A DNA stretch of 64,000 nucleotides from Polynucleobacter necessarius (GTDB lineage: Bacteria; Pseudomonadota; Gammaproteobacteria; Burkholderiales; Burkholderiaceae). How positions within the stretch are numbered: position 1 is the stretch's first letter; each line of letters opens with the position of its first letter. This document shows positions 49,396-58,549 of the stretch, piece by piece. The notes below the pieces were generated by a model. That model saw only the letters and a program-made list of their open reading frames with translations, did no database searches and was not told where the DNA came from. The DNA lies in the NCBI GenBank assembly GCA_900095165.1, contig LT606947.1:1364001-1428000 (forward strand). The letters run 5' to 3'. A program made the position numbers and the translations under genes.

Positions 49396-50007
49396 TTATT
49401 TCAGTAGTTCTTTTAGGTCTTGCGCCAAGGTCTCAGCACCTTGCGCATGTTTGATGCAAAGGCGCAAATGCCCCTCTGGATCAAAAGCATAGCTTCCTGC
49501 TGTGTGATCCATGGTGTATGACCCCGGACTCGTACCAGGCACCTTCTTGTAATAAATCTTGAAGTCTTTGGTGATCTTTTCTAGAGCAGCTTCATCCGCT
49601 GGACGCAGACCCAAGAAACGTGAATCAAATGCAGAAACATACTGCTTCAGAATGCTTGCACTGTCTCGCCCAGGATCTACCGTTACAAACAATACCTGCA
49701 CCTTATCAGCCTGCGGCCCCAATAGGGCCATGACCTGCTGCATCTCAGTTAGTGTTGTAGGACAAACGTCTGGACACTGCGTATAGCCAAAGAACATCAC
49801 AACTGTTTTGCCTTTAAAGTCAGCCAGCGTCCTCACTTTCCCATCGGGATGAAGCAAGCTAAAGTCAGTACCAAACGTCTTGCTGCCAGTAATGTCAATA
49901 TTCTTAAAACTCGGCTTAGGAGTGCAAGCAAGGAAAGTTAAACCAATCAGCGACAACATCAAGAGTCGTACAACACGAACGTAGAGGTTTGATAAATTCA
50001 TATTCAT
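49396..50007 (-). CDS. SCO1/SenC copper chaperone lipoprotein
   Basis: SCO proteins deliver copper to the CuA site of cytochrome oxidase subunit II. The 203-residue product has a lipoprotein signal (LIGLTFLAC, Cys28) and a thioredoxin-like domain with the copper motif CPDVCP (near residue 78) and the distal histidine in DHTAGSYAF. Last gene of the minus-strand heme A/assembly run. Confidence 0.94.
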   Translation of the reverse strand: MNMNLSNLYVRVVRLLMLSLIGLTFLACTPKPSFKNIDITGSKTFGTDFSLLHPDGKVRTLADFKGKTVVMFFGYTQCPDVCPTTLTEMQQVMALLGPQADKVQVLFVTVDPGRDSASILKQYVSAFDSRFLGLRPADEAALEKITKDFKIYYKKVPGTSPGSYTMDHTAGSYAFDPEGHLRLCIKHAQGAETLAQDLKELLK

Positions 50008-50008
50008 C

Positions 50009-50902
50009 TCAAATGAAATAGTGATCGATTAATAGCGCTGCAAACAGCAGAGATAAATACGTAATCGAAAAACGGAATGTTTTCTTAGCCAACTCATCAC
50101 TATAAGAAACAAATAAAGCGATCACATAAGCTAAGAATATCAGACCTAAAATGATTGCAGAGACTAAATACACCAGCCCACTCATGCCGTAGATATATGG
50201 CAGCAAAGTAGCGGCAATCAAGATCAAGGTGTACAGCAAAATGTTAAGTAGCGTAAAGCGCTCACCATGAGTTACTGGTAGCATCGGCAAACCACTTTGT
50301 ACATAGTCATCACGTCGATATAGAGCAAGGGCCCAAAAGTGCGGCGGTGTCCAAACAAAAATAATTAGCACTAAGAGCCAAGCTTCTGCTGACAAACTAT
50401 TGGTGACCGCTGCCCAACCTAGCGCTGGCGGCATCGCGCCAGATAGTCCGCCAATCACAATATTCTGTGGCGTGGCAGGCTTAAGCAACCAGGTATAGAT
50501 CACAGCGTAACCAACAAAAGTTGCCACTGTGAGCCACATCGTTAATGGGTTGCAGAAGTTCCACAAGATGACCATTCCCAAGCTACCAAGAACAATCGAA
50601 AAAATAGTAATGTGAAAAGGCGTTACTTCACCCGTTGCAGATGGCCTCCAAGAGGTGCGCTTCATCTTCGCATCAACCGCTTGCTCAATCAAACAGTTCA
50701 TTGCAAAAGCAGCGCCAGCCAATAACCATATTCCAACAATGCCGCCAATCAAAACTGGATATGGAACCATGCCCGGAGTAGCCAAAAACATCCCAATGAC
50801 TGCGCAGAACACTGCTAACTGAGTGACGCGGGGCTTGGTAAGGACCCAATATTGACGCCAACACGGCATCGCTACAGATGTAGAAGTGGTGGGGCTACTC
50901 AT
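50009..50902 (-). CDS. ctaB: Protoheme IX farnesyltransferase (heme O synthase)
   Basis: This membrane prenyltransferase (also named cyoE) adds farnesyl to heme b. The 297-residue protein has about eight or nine helices and the conserved loops [19 protein letters not shown] (near residue 69) and [13 protein letters not shown] with RRDDY (near 190). It overlaps ctaA by 4 bases and is one base pair from the SCO gene, so it is translated in a coupled unit. Confidence 0.96.
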   Translation of the reverse strand: MSSPTTSTSVAMPCWRQYWVLTKPRVTQLAVFCAVIGMFLATPGMVPYPVLIGGIVGIWLLAGAAFAMNCLIEQAVDAKMKRTSWRPSATGEVTPFHITIFSIVLGSLGMVILWNFCNPLTMWLTVATFVGYAVIYTWLLKPATPQNIVIGGLSGAMPPALGWAAVTNSLSAEAWLLVLIIFVWTPPHFWALALYRRDDYVQSGLPMLPVTHGERFTLLNILLYTLILIAATLLPYIYGMSGLVYLVSAIILGLIFLAYVIALFVSYSDELAKKTFRFSITYLSLLFAALLIDHYFI

Positions 50903-52029
50903 AATGATTTAACCATCTTAATATGAACGGGGGCACTCCAAGAGCACCACTGAGTCAGGCGAGCCAAACAAAACACCAGGGCCGCGGAACCGCCGGTGTG
51001 CATCAAGGCAGCAAGAAGCGGCCACTGGAAAACTACATTGGAAATACCTGTAAGGGCTTGAAGAATTAATAAGCCTAACAATAACTTGGCAATCTTGCCC
51101 ATTCCAGATAATGCAGCATTACTTAACTGAAGAGCGCTCACTCCCAATAGGCCGAGAGCTGCAATAGCAACTACAGCAAAAACCCGATGCGCCCAATGGA
51201 TTGTTTGTAAGGCAACGGGAGAAATAGATTCACCTTGAGCATTCAGGCCCAGCGCACGCCAAAGGGTAAAGCCCTCTTGCCAATCTGTTGCTGGAAAAAT
51301 CATCCCCATGCAAGTCGGAAAATCGGGGCAGGCTAATACCGCATAATTTGTGCTCACCCATGCACCTAAGAATATTTGAATGCAGAGGGTGGCCGCAGCA
51401 AGTAAGAGCAACTTTGCAGAAAGTGGCTTGGGCTGAAAGCGAAGCACTGAAGAAGATTTCTCCTCCCACTCTTGTTGAGCATAAATTATCAAACAAGCCA
51501 GTAAAACCAAAGCCAACATTAAGTGGATGGTCACAATGATGGGTTGCAATTTGAGTGTCACAGTCCAAGCCCCAAACGCACCTTGAACACATACCAAAAC
51601 CAGCAAGCCAAGGCTACCCAATAAAGGCTTCTTACCCAAGCTGCGCAATTTGCTCCAGGCTAGCCCTACCTGAATCAAAATCAAAACCCCAACCGTCATT
51701 GCCAAATAACGATGAATCATTTCAATCCAAGCCTTGATTACGGTTACTGGGCCTGTAGGCATATTAGCTTCAGCCACCTGGATCTCACTTATCGCATGCC
51801 ATGGGTTTGAAGTGCCATAGCAACCAGGCCAATCAGGGCAACCCAAGCCAGAATCCGTGAGACGGGTAAAAGCCCCAAAGACAATCAAGTCGAAAGTCAT
51901 GAAGACTAAAACCCAATTGAGTTTTTGAAAAAAGTTATAGCTTGGCCTAGTCCAGAGATATGCCAAAGGCAGACCTGCAAAGACAATTGTAATTGCAGCC
52001 AACTCCATGAGTAGTAACAAACTACTCAT
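50899..52029 (-). CDS. ctaA: Heme A synthase
   Basis: CtaA oxidises heme O to heme A. The 376-residue protein has about eight helices with paired histidines: the first at [10 protein letters not shown], others at [17 protein letters not shown] and LMHTGGSA. Cysteine pairs typical of one subclass are visible in [12 protein letters not shown] and LACPDFPTC. It overlaps both neighbours by 4 bases. Confidence 0.95.
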   Translation of the reverse strand: MSSLLLLMELAAITIVFAGLPLAYLWTRPSYNFFQKLNWVLVFMTFDLIVFGAFTRLTDSGLGCPDWPGCYGTSNPWHAISEIQVAEANMPTGPVTVIKAWIEMIHRYLAMTVGVLILIQVGLAWSKLRSLGKKPLLGSLGLLVLVCVQGAFGAWTVTLKLQPIIVTIHLMLALVLLACLIIYAQQEWEEKSSSVLRFQPKPLSAKLLLLAAATLCIQIFLGAWVSTNYAVLACPDFPTCMGMIFPATDWQEGFTLWRALGLNAQGESISPVALQTIHWAHRVFAVVAIAALGLLGVSALQLSNAALSGMGKIAKLLLGLLILQALTGISNVVFQWPLLAALMHTGGSAALVFCLARLTQWCSWSAPVHIKMVKSL

Positions 52030-52685
52030 TGCAATTTCTCGCCCTTGCGATTCAGGCGCAGTAGTTTCTCGAGATCTTTTTTGATGCTGCCAAATTCCTT
52101 GGGCGAGTTGGTCACCGGAAAAACCATCATCTTCGCTGGGCTCGGATCAATCAACTGAATCTTTTGACCCGCACCATCGCGATTAAGCCAAGCATCAAAC
52201 TCCGACTTCAGCTTGAGATCCGCTGGCAAACTCATAATCTGAAATCCCGCAGTTTTTTGATCGTAGGCTAGCAATACTTCTGGATCTACTGGCTTCCCGT
52301 CTGTATTGACCCAAACCAGCTGAACGCGACTACTCTCGCGACCGACTGCAATACGCAATTGACGCATGAAAAATAAAGCCTCAAGGCAAGCTTCGTTTTT
52401 AATAGTGCATTCGCCGGCTGGCCTAGCCACCAGCAAGGTCCACTTGCCATTAAAGGGAATGTCAAACCAAGCTGGATTCACATCTTGCACTGGCTGAACT
52501 AAGGTTCCGAAATTGGTTTTACCGCCCTCCGGCTTAAAGACGTAATATGCTAGATAAGAGGCAATAACTGGAGCTGCGCAAGCAAGCAATAAAAATAGCA
52601 TTTGCAAACGACCGCGGCGAGTCTGTGCATTAATCGCAGATGAATCCATTTGCGAAGCTGGGATCAATAATTCTTTATCACTCAC
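52026..52685 (-). CDS. Single-helix membrane protein of the oxidase assembly cluster
   Basis: A 219-residue protein of no named family, regularly found between SURF1 and ctaA in Burkholderiales. It has one N-terminal membrane helix (LQMLFLLLACAAPVIASYLAYYVF, about 28-51) and a periplasmic domain with a thioredoxin/SCO-like look (NGKWTLLVARPAGEC), but its two cysteines are spaced C-x6-C rather than CxxC. A role in oxidase maturation is inferred from location only. Confidence 0.7.
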   Translation of the reverse strand: MSDKELLIPASQMDSSAINAQTRRGRLQMLFLLLACAAPVIASYLAYYVFKPEGGKTNFGTLVQPVQDVNPAWFDIPFNGKWTLLVARPAGECTIKNEACLEALFFMRQLRIAVGRESSRVQLVWVNTDGKPVDPEVLLAYDQKTAGFQIMSLPADLKLKSEFDAWLNRDGAGQKIQLIDPSPAKMMVFPVTNSPKEFGSIKKDLEKLLRLNRKGEKLQ

Positions 52686-52711
52686 TCTTTATCTCCATTC
52701 ACAGCAAGCTC

Positions 52712-53458
52712 TCACCGATATTTCATGAGCCCATTGATGAGCCAAAATAAAAGTCCAGCTAACGTTAAAGCAAACCACTGAAAGGCATAAGCATAATGGC
52801 GATCGACTCCATTTGTTGCTGAGGGCCAATTTCTGACTAAACCATCTTTTTTAGTTGAGTTGGATTCACGAACAATAAATGGCAACTGCTTCCACCCATG
52901 ACTTTGGCCTTCGTGCGCTAAATCAAAATTTTGCTCAATTCTAGGGCTCGCTTTAGCATCGCTTCTTTGACCCAATTCATAAACTCTTCCCGGGTGGGCA
53001 AATGCAACCCCCTCAATGGTCACTGCTGCATCTACGGTATCAACTGGGGGTAGCTCAGTACGATTTTCATTATTCCGAGGAGCCCAACCTCGATTGACCC
53101 AAACAACGGCATCCTGGCTATCTAATTTCAAAGGCATCATCACATAAAAGCCAGACTGCCCCGCACTGCCAGCACCACCATCCGGAATTGGACGCGGGCG
53201 GTTATCTAGCCAAATAGTCTCAGCCGGGATAAAGCGGCCACGGGCCAGAATACGACGCTCTGAGGCTTGCTCTAAACTCAATCTATAGACATTGGCATTG
53301 AGTACGGGCATTTGCAGTTTGGCGGCCTGAGAGCCCCCCAAGCGAATCTTTTGATCCGCCCGATTCAGTTGCCACATCCCCGCGCCACTACCAACCAAAA
53401 TCACCAGCAGGGCTGATAAAGTAGCGACTATACGACTAGTAATTAAGCTAGAAAACAT
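52712..53458 (-). CDS. SURF1-family oxidase assembly protein
   Basis: SURF1 proteins help insert heme a into subunit I. The 248-residue product has one helix at each end (TLSALLVILVGSGAGMWQLNRADQK and FQWFALTLAGLLFWLI) with the loop GRFIPAETIWLDNRPRP between. ATG 53458 is preferred to the GTG two codons upstream; neither has a strong Shine-Dalgarno. Divergent from the DUF2909 gene, 20 bp apart. Confidence 0.92.
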   Translation of the reverse strand: MFSSLITSRIVATLSALLVILVGSGAGMWQLNRADQKIRLGGSQAAKLQMPVLNANVYRLSLEQASERRILARGRFIPAETIWLDNRPRPIPDGGAGSAGQSGFYVMMPLKLDSQDAVVWVNRGWAPRNNENRTELPPVDTVDAAVTIEGVAFAHPGRVYELGQRSDAKASPRIEQNFDLAHEGQSHGWKQLPFIVRESNSTKKDGLVRNWPSATNGVDRHYAYAFQWFALTLAGLLFWLINGLMKYR

Positions 53459-53478
53459 ATTCACAAGGGTATTTTGAG

Positions 53479-53691
53479 ATGAAATGGATTATTCCAGTTG
53501 CGCTGCTAATGATTGTAGGAAGCTTAGGCTCTGCGCTCTACTTCATGATGAAGGATAAGGGCGGTAGCTCAAGAATGGTTCAGTCTCTCATGCTTCGTAT
53601 CGGACTCTCGATCGTACTGTTTCTTGGCATATTGATTGCCCACTACTTTGGCTATATTGAAGCTACCGGTGTTCGGGTGGGGGCAAACTAA
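53479..53691 (+). CDS. DUF2909 twin-transmembrane protein
   Basis: A 70-residue protein with two helices (IPVALLMIVGSLGSALYFM and LSIVLFLGILIAHYFGYI) joined by a short basic loop. The family is widespread in oxidase clusters of proteobacteria and has no known function. It is the only plus-strand gene within the cluster and ends at a terminator shared with the oxidase operon. Confidence 0.85.
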   Translation: MKWIIPVALLMIVGSLGSALYFMMKDKGGSSRMVQSLMLRIGLSIVLFLGILIAHYFGYIEATGVRVGAN

Positions 53692-53717
53692 GCAATATAA
53701 AAGCAGCGATCCAAAAC

Positions 53718-53745
53718 AAATCGGGGCTTAACGCCCCGATTTTTT
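53718..53745. terminator. Bidirectional terminator between the DUF2909 gene and coxC
   Basis: A perfect 10-bp stem (AAATCGGGGC with GCCCCGATTT), loop TTAAC. T runs follow on the plus strand (five or more) and a shorter one on the minus strand. It can stop both the DUF2909 transcript and the cox operon. Confidence 0.85.
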
Positions 53746-53751
53746 ATTTCC

Positions 53752-54606
53752 TTACATCCAGTAAACAGCGATGTAGAGGCCGAGCCAGACAACGTCAACA
53801 AAGTGCCAGTACCAAGCGGCGCCTTCAAACGCAAAATGATTTTCAGCAGTAAAGTCGCCACGAATCATACGGCGTAGCACAATCGCCAACATCAAACCGC
53901 CCAGGAATACGTGAAAGCCATGGAAGCCAGTCAACATAAAGAAGGTTGAGCCATATACACCTGAAGTGAGCTTCAAGTTCAATGCATGGTATGCATGGTA
54001 GTACTCATACATCTGAAAGCCCAAGAAGATAATGCCCAGGCCAACTGTTGCAGCCAGGCCATTAATGGCTTTCTTCATGTGATTTTCACGCAGCGCATGG
54101 TGAGCATAAGTAATTGTTACGCCGGAACTCAAGAGTAACAAGGTGTTAATGGTTGGGATTGGCCATGGGCCCATCGTTGTAAATTTCTCAACTAAACCTG
54201 CTGGACCGTCATTAGGCCAAACTGCTGTGAAGTTAGGCCAGAGTAATTTATTCTCCACATCGCCCATCCAAGGCATCGCAATGTTGCGTGCATAGAACAA
54301 TGCGGCAAAGAACGCACCGAAGAACATAATCTCGGAGAAGATGAACCAAGCCATCGACCAGCGATAAGAAATATCGACGTTCACACCATTTTTGCCGGCA
54401 TTAGACTCGGCAATCGTGTCCCCGAACCAGTTGTAGAGAACAAATAAAACCCAGAACACGCCAACTGCAGTTACTGGGCCGCCCCAAGCTGCATGGTTTA
54501 CCCAGCCAGACATACCAGCGCCAAAGGCAAGTAAACCTAGAGCTGCTGCAGCTGGATGGCTGGATAGTCCAGGAACGAAATAGTAAGAGGTTGAATTGGA
54601 TGACAT
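53752..54606 (-). CDS. ctaE: Cytochrome c oxidase subunit III
   Basis: The 284-residue protein has about seven helices with the expected FIFSEIMFFGAFFAALF block, and HVFLGGLML and FEGAAWYWHFVDVVWL near the end. Subunit III stabilises proton uptake in the aa3 core. ATG 54606, preceded by AGAGAG, is preferred over the TTG six codons upstream. Last gene of the oxidase operon. Confidence 0.96.
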   Translation of the reverse strand: MSSNSTSYYFVPGLSSHPAAAALGLLAFGAGMSGWVNHAAWGGPVTAVGVFWVLFVLYNWFGDTIAESNAGKNGVNVDISYRWSMAWFIFSEIMFFGAFFAALFYARNIAMPWMGDVENKLLWPNFTAVWPNDGPAGLVEKFTTMGPWPIPTINTLLLLSSGVTITYAHHALRENHMKKAINGLAATVGLGIIFLGFQMYEYYHAYHALNLKLTSGVYGSTFFMLTGFHGFHVFLGGLMLAIVLRRMIRGDFTAENHFAFEGAAWYWHFVDVVWLGLYIAVYWM

Positions 54607-54636
54607 CTTATTCTCTCTATTCAATCAAAAAAATAA

Positions 54637-54831
54637 TCAATGGGACACAACCGCTTTAACAATTAAGAGGAGCACGCCCATAAAAATTAAGGCACCAACC
54701 ACTCCCACAATAATAATGTGGATAAAACTTAATGAAGCTACATCTTCCTGCAATCCTGATTTTTTACGCACACCCAAAAAAGCCCACAATACTGCGATCA
54801 TGGATTGCATAAAAGTACTTTTCTTACTCAT
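54637..54831 (-). CDS. DUF2970 small membrane protein
   Basis: A 64-residue protein with the DUF2970 core MIAVLWAFLGVRKKSG and one C-terminal helix (IIIVGVVGALIFMGVLLLIV). The family accompanies ctaG/coxC in betaproteobacteria; function unknown. It overlaps the ctaG stop by 4 bases. Confidence 0.85.
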   Translation of the reverse strand: MSKKSTFMQSMIAVLWAFLGVRKKSGLQEDVASLSFIHIIIVGVVGALIFMGVLLLIVKAVVSH

Positions 54832-55421
54832 GACACCGATTTCGATTTAGGAGTTGTTGAGCCTGCTGGCTGCTGACCAACGCCTAACTCAAAGAAGGTG
54901 TACGACAAGGTAATAGTTTTCACGTCAGCAGGCAGTCCCGCATCAATCACAAACACTACCGGCATTTTCTTCATTTCATGAGCTGCCAGAGTTTGCTGCT
55001 GAAAACAAAAACACTCTAGTTTGGTAAAAAACTCCATAGCGCTTTTAGGCGCATAACTTGGTATCGCTTGAGCCTCCACAGAGCGATTCAAGTTATTTGT
55101 TACTTCGTAGACAATTTCTGTCATTTCACCTGGATGTACTTCCAGGAAGTTTTTCGCTGGGCGAAACGTAAACGGGCCACGACTATTCGAGTCAAATTCA
55201 ATAGTCACCTTGCGGGAGTAATCGACCTGGGTATTGCCAACCTTATTAGCGCTATAGGCTCGAATGCCATAGTCATTCTTGCTAGTAACTACGTTAATTC
55301 CAGTCACCTCACACAATGCCTTGTACATCGGCACTAATGCATAGCCAAAACCAAACATCATTACTGAAACGATCAATAGCTTGAGTAAGATTTGGCGGTT
55401 GATGGAGGTTATAGCAGACAT
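54828..55421 (-). CDS. ctaG: Cytochrome c oxidase assembly protein CtaG (Cox11 family)
   Basis: CtaG/Cox11 delivers copper to CuB of subunit I. It has one N-terminal helix (LLKLLIVSVMMFGFGYALVPM) and a periplasmic Ig-like domain with the copper-binding CFCF motif (KLECFCFQQQ near residue 133). Length is 197. It begins 14 bases after the small gene that follows coxA. Confidence 0.95.
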   Translation of the reverse strand: MSAITSINRQILLKLLIVSVMMFGFGYALVPMYKALCEVTGINVVTSKNDYGIRAYSANKVGNTQVDYSRKVTIEFDSNSRGPFTFRPAKNFLEVHPGEMTEIVYEVTNNLNRSVEAQAIPSYAPKSAMEFFTKLECFCFQQQTLAAHEMKKMPVVFVIDAGLPADVKTITLSYTFFELGVGQQPAGSTTPKSKSVS

Positions 55422-55435
55422 GATGATGAAGGGTC

Positions 55436-55567
55436 TTAACCCAGTACGCTCCGCTTAATTACGATACCAATAAAGAACACAAGGGCAACGCTTAAAAGGA
55501 TAAAACCCAATCTGCGATTGCTAGCAGATTGGGTTTTGAATGCGGCTACTTTAGATTCCTGCAGCAT
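55436..55567 (-). CDS. Cytochrome oxidase small assembly protein (43 residues)
   Basis: A short frame not obvious on length alone: ATG at 55567 lies inside the last codons of coxA and the product ends at TAA 55436. It contains NRRLGFILLSVALVFFIGIV, a single helix preceded by arginines and followed by IKRSVLG. This matches in size, place and sequence style the small protein between coxA and ctaG in Burkholderiales. Its codons 11-22 coincide with a perfect 14-bp hairpin, discussed separately. Confidence 0.75.
   Translation of the reverse strand: MLQESKVAAFKTQSASNRRLGFILLSVALVFFIGIVIKRSVLG
55502..55537 (-). repeat. Perfect 14-bp inverted repeat, terminator-like, inside the small coding gene
   Basis: AAAACCCAATCTGC (55502-55515) and GCAGATTGGGTTTT (55524-55537) with an 8-nt loop. 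On the minus strand the stem ends in TTTT followed by ATCCTTTTAA. It lies 14 nt after the coxA stop and could attenuate transcription into ctaG-coxC or protect the coxBA mRNA end. Confidence 0.7.
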
Positions 55568-57170
55568 TTAACTCAGCAGCGTTAGGAGGAGTTTCAAATG
55601 TGTGGTGCGGAGCTGGTGAAGGCACAGTCCATTCCAAACCTTTGGCACCATCCCATGGCTTCATTGCTGCCTTCTCGCCTTTGCCGTTGTAGGCTGGCAG
55701 GACAACGAAGAGCAAGAAATACACTTGTGACAAACCAAAACCAAGGGCGCCAATAGAGGCAACCATATTGAAATCAGCAAACTGGGTTGGGTAGTCAGCA
55801 TAACGACGTGGCATACCTGCCAAGCCCAAGAAGTGCATTGGGAAGAAAGTGATATTGAAGAAAATCATGGAAGTCCAGAAATGGATCTTGCCGCGAGTTT
55901 CATTGGCCACGTAGCCAGTCCACTTTGGACACCAGTAGTAGAAGCCAGCAAACATTGCGAACAATGAGCCTGCTACTAATACATAGTGAAAGTGAGCAAC
56001 AACGTAATAGGTATCTTGCACACCAATATCAATTGGGGCCATCGCCAAGATTAATCCTGTGAAACCACCCATCGTAAATACGAAGATGAAGCCAACAGAC
56101 CACAACATTGGAGTTTCGAAAGTCATCGAACCTTTCCACATTGTTGCAACCCAGTTAAAAATCTTCACGCCTGTTGGAACAGCAATCAGCATCGTAGCAT
56201 ACATAAAGAACAGTTGGCCAGTAACCGGCATACCTATTGCAAACATGTGGTGAGCCCAAACGATGAATGACAAGATCGCAATCGATGCAGTTGCATAAAC
56301 CATTGAGCTATAGCCAAACAAAGTTTTTCTAGAGAACGCAGGAACGATTTCGCTGATGATTCCGAATGCTGGAAGAATCATGATGTAAACCTCTGGGTGG
56401 CCAAAGAACCAGAAAATATGCTGGAACATGATTGGGTCACCACCACCAACTGCGGAGAAGAAAGAGGTACCGAAATGGCGGTCAGTAAGAACCATGGTGA
56501 TTGCACCAGCCAATACAGGCATTACAGCAATCAACAAATAAGCAGTGATCAACCAAGTCCAACAGAACATTGGCATCTTCATCAATGTGAGGCCAGGAGC
56601 GCGCATGTTCAAGATGGTCACGATGATATTAATCGAACCCATGATGGAAGAAGCGCCCAATAAGTGGAGTGCAAAAATACCCATATCCAAGCCTGGGCCC
56701 ATTTGTGAGGTCAACGGAGCATACAAAGTCCAACCACCAGCAGGTGCGCCGCCAGGAGCCAAGAATGAGCCAAACAACAAACAAGCGGCTACTGGAAGAA
56801 TCCAGAAGCTGAAGTTATTCATACGAGCAAAGGCCATATCGGATGCACCGATTTGCAAAGGAATCATCCAGTTAGCAAACCCAACGAATGCCGGCATGAT
56901 CGCGCCGAACACCATCACCAAACCGTGCATGGTAGTTAACTGATTGAAGAACTCAGGGCGCAAGAACTGCAAACCTGGCTGGAATAATTCCAAACGAATA
57001 CCCAGAGCCATCACACCACCCGCCAGCAAGCTGACGAATGAAAAGATCAGATACATCGTGCCGATGTCCTTGTGGTTGGTTGCAAACAACCAACGACGCC
57101 AACCATGTGGCGTGCGATCATCATGCGCGTGATCGTGTGCGTGATCGTGGGTGGTAGAGACTGTGCTCAT
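55551..57170 (-). CDS. ctaD: Cytochrome c oxidase subunit I
   Basis: Catalytic subunit carrying heme a and the heme a3-CuB site. The 539-residue protein has the twelve helices of the type A oxidase, HPEVYIMILPAFGIISE (the His-Tyr crosslink and D/K channel region), WAHHMFAIGM (CuB histidines) and DTYYVVAHFHYVL (heme ligands). The N-terminus has a His/Asp-rich run (HDHAHDHAHDD) that may hold metal ions; this occurs in relatives. A 43-codon gene overlaps its 3' end. Confidence 0.97.
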   Translation of the reverse strand: MSTVSTTHDHAHDHAHDDRTPHGWRRWLFATNHKDIGTMYLIFSFVSLLAGGVMALGIRLELFQPGLQFLRPEFFNQLTTMHGLVMVFGAIMPAFVGFANWMIPLQIGASDMAFARMNNFSFWILPVAACLLFGSFLAPGGAPAGGWTLYAPLTSQMGPGLDMGIFALHLLGASSIMGSINIIVTILNMRAPGLTLMKMPMFCWTWLITAYLLIAVMPVLAGAITMVLTDRHFGTSFFSAVGGGDPIMFQHIFWFFGHPEVYIMILPAFGIISEIVPAFSRKTLFGYSSMVYATASIAILSFIVWAHHMFAIGMPVTGQLFFMYATMLIAVPTGVKIFNWVATMWKGSMTFETPMLWSVGFIFVFTMGGFTGLILAMAPIDIGVQDTYYVVAHFHYVLVAGSLFAMFAGFYYWCPKWTGYVANETRGKIHFWTSMIFFNITFFPMHFLGLAGMPRRYADYPTQFADFNMVASIGALGFGLSQVYFLLFVVLPAYNGKGEKAAMKPWDGAKGLEWTVPSPAPHHTFETPPNAAELNAAGI

Positions 57171-57210
57171 TGATTACTCCGGTTTAGTTTGATCTGTATT
57201 AATAAATAAA

Positions 57211-58368
57211 TTACTTGCCAGCGCGTGCAGAAACAATATTTTGGGTCTGAATAATCTCGCCCGTTTTATTGCCCCATGCATTGCGGGTATATGTCATCAC
57301 GGCAGCAATATCGCCATCAGAAATCACACCAGCCCACTTCGGCATTGCACTCTTACCATTGATAAGAATGTTGTATTGAGCTACTTTTGGTCCAAGCACC
57401 ACTTTGCTACCATCAAGCGCCGGGAATGTGCCCGCACCTTTGCCATTAGGCCGATGACATGCTGCGCAATTAGCTGCATAGACTTTGGCACCACGCTCTT
57501 TTTGTTCATCCAAGGTGTAAACCTTGGTTGGATCATCAGAGGCCGCGCCCATTTCTTTTTTCTTCTCTTCTACCCACTTGGTGTAGTCGTCTTGTGAAAC
57601 CACATTGACGACGATAGGCATAAAGGCATGCTCAGCGCCACACAACTCAGAACACTGACCACGGAATTTACCGATAGTGTCGGCACGGAACCAAGTATCG
57701 CGAACAAAACCAGGGATCGCATCTTGCTTAACGCCAAACGCAGGAATGGTCCATGAATGAATTACGTCGTTGGCTGTAGTAATGAGGCGAATCTTTTTGC
57801 CAACAGGCACAACCATCTCGTTATCCACTTCCATCAAATAGGTATTTGATTTAGGCGCTAAGTTATTAATGGCTTCACGTGAAGTAGACATAGTGGACAA
57901 GAAGCTAATGCCATCACCCTCACCTTTGATGTAGTCGTAACCCCATTTCCACTGGTAACCGGTAGTCTTGATAGTGATATCAGAGTTGGTGGTGTCTTTC
58001 ATTGCCACAACAGTTTTTGTTGCAGGCAAAGCCATACCAATCACGATCAACAATGGAATAACTGTCCAAATGATCTCAACTGTGGTGCTCTCGTGAAAAG
58101 ATGCGGACTTAGCACCTAAAGATTTACGATATTTGAGGATGGAATAGAACATCACCCCAAAAACACCAATAAAAATGAGTGCGCAAATAATCAACATCAT
58201 CCAATGCAACCAATGGATTTCTTGCATAATTTTTGTCGCTGGAGCGGCAAAATTCAATTGATTGACAGCTGGGCCGCCTGGCATATTTTCAGCTGCATGT
58301 GCAATTGCAGTGTCGAAGGCTGCTACAAAATAGAACGAAGCCCTAGTGACTTTTCCAAATAAATTCAT
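57211..58368 (-). CDS. ctaC: Cytochrome c oxidase subunit II fused to cytochrome c (caa3 type)
   Basis: The 385-residue protein has a signal peptide, two helices, the CuA domain with QCSELCGAEHAFM (near residue 240), then a C-terminal cytochrome c domain with CAACHRPNGKGAG (near 305) and a distal Met in SAMPKWAG. The fused heme c would accept electrons directly from the bc1 complex or a soluble cytochrome. The promoter at 58459-58487 is the best candidate for the whole operon; the leader is about 85 nt. Confidence 0.95.
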   Translation of the reverse strand: MNLFGKVTRASFYFVAAFDTAIAHAAENMPGGPAVNQLNFAAPATKIMQEIHWLHWMMLIICALIFIGVFGVMFYSILKYRKSLGAKSASFHESTTVEIIWTVIPLLIVIGMALPATKTVVAMKDTTNSDITIKTTGYQWKWGYDYIKGEGDGISFLSTMSTSREAINNLAPKSNTYLMEVDNEMVVPVGKKIRLITTANDVIHSWTIPAFGVKQDAIPGFVRDTWFRADTIGKFRGQCSELCGAEHAFMPIVVNVVSQDDYTKWVEEKKKEMGAASDDPTKVYTLDEQKERGAKVYAANCAACHRPNGKGAGTFPALDGSKVVLGPKVAQYNILINGKSAMPKWAGVISDGDIAAVMTYTRNAWGNKTGEIIQTQNIVSARAGK

Positions 58369-58458
58369 CTTATTCTCTGTTTATTGTCGTGAACTTTTGT
58401 GGCGATGAAGCCCCAGAAAGCCCAAAAAAGCGGTATCAAACCAATACTTCCAGCGCTG

Positions 58459-58487
58459 ATTATAGGGTTAATTAGGTTCAACAACAA
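58459..58487 (-). promoter_or_regulatory. Predicted promoter of the cox operon
   Basis: Minus strand: TTGTTG (58487-58482), 17 nt, consensus TATAAT (58464-58459). No gene lies between here and ctaC. Confidence 0.5.
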
Positions 58488-58549
58488 ACCGGGTAAACCA
58501 GGTCAGCCTCAATATTGGTAATGGTTTAAAAGATAGTGATCGCTTACGC

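Noticed and set aside
57120..57160. HDHAHDHAHDD repeat at the N-terminus of subunit I
   Set aside because: It is a short coding repeat of a kind seen in related subunit I proteins and not evidence of a separate element.
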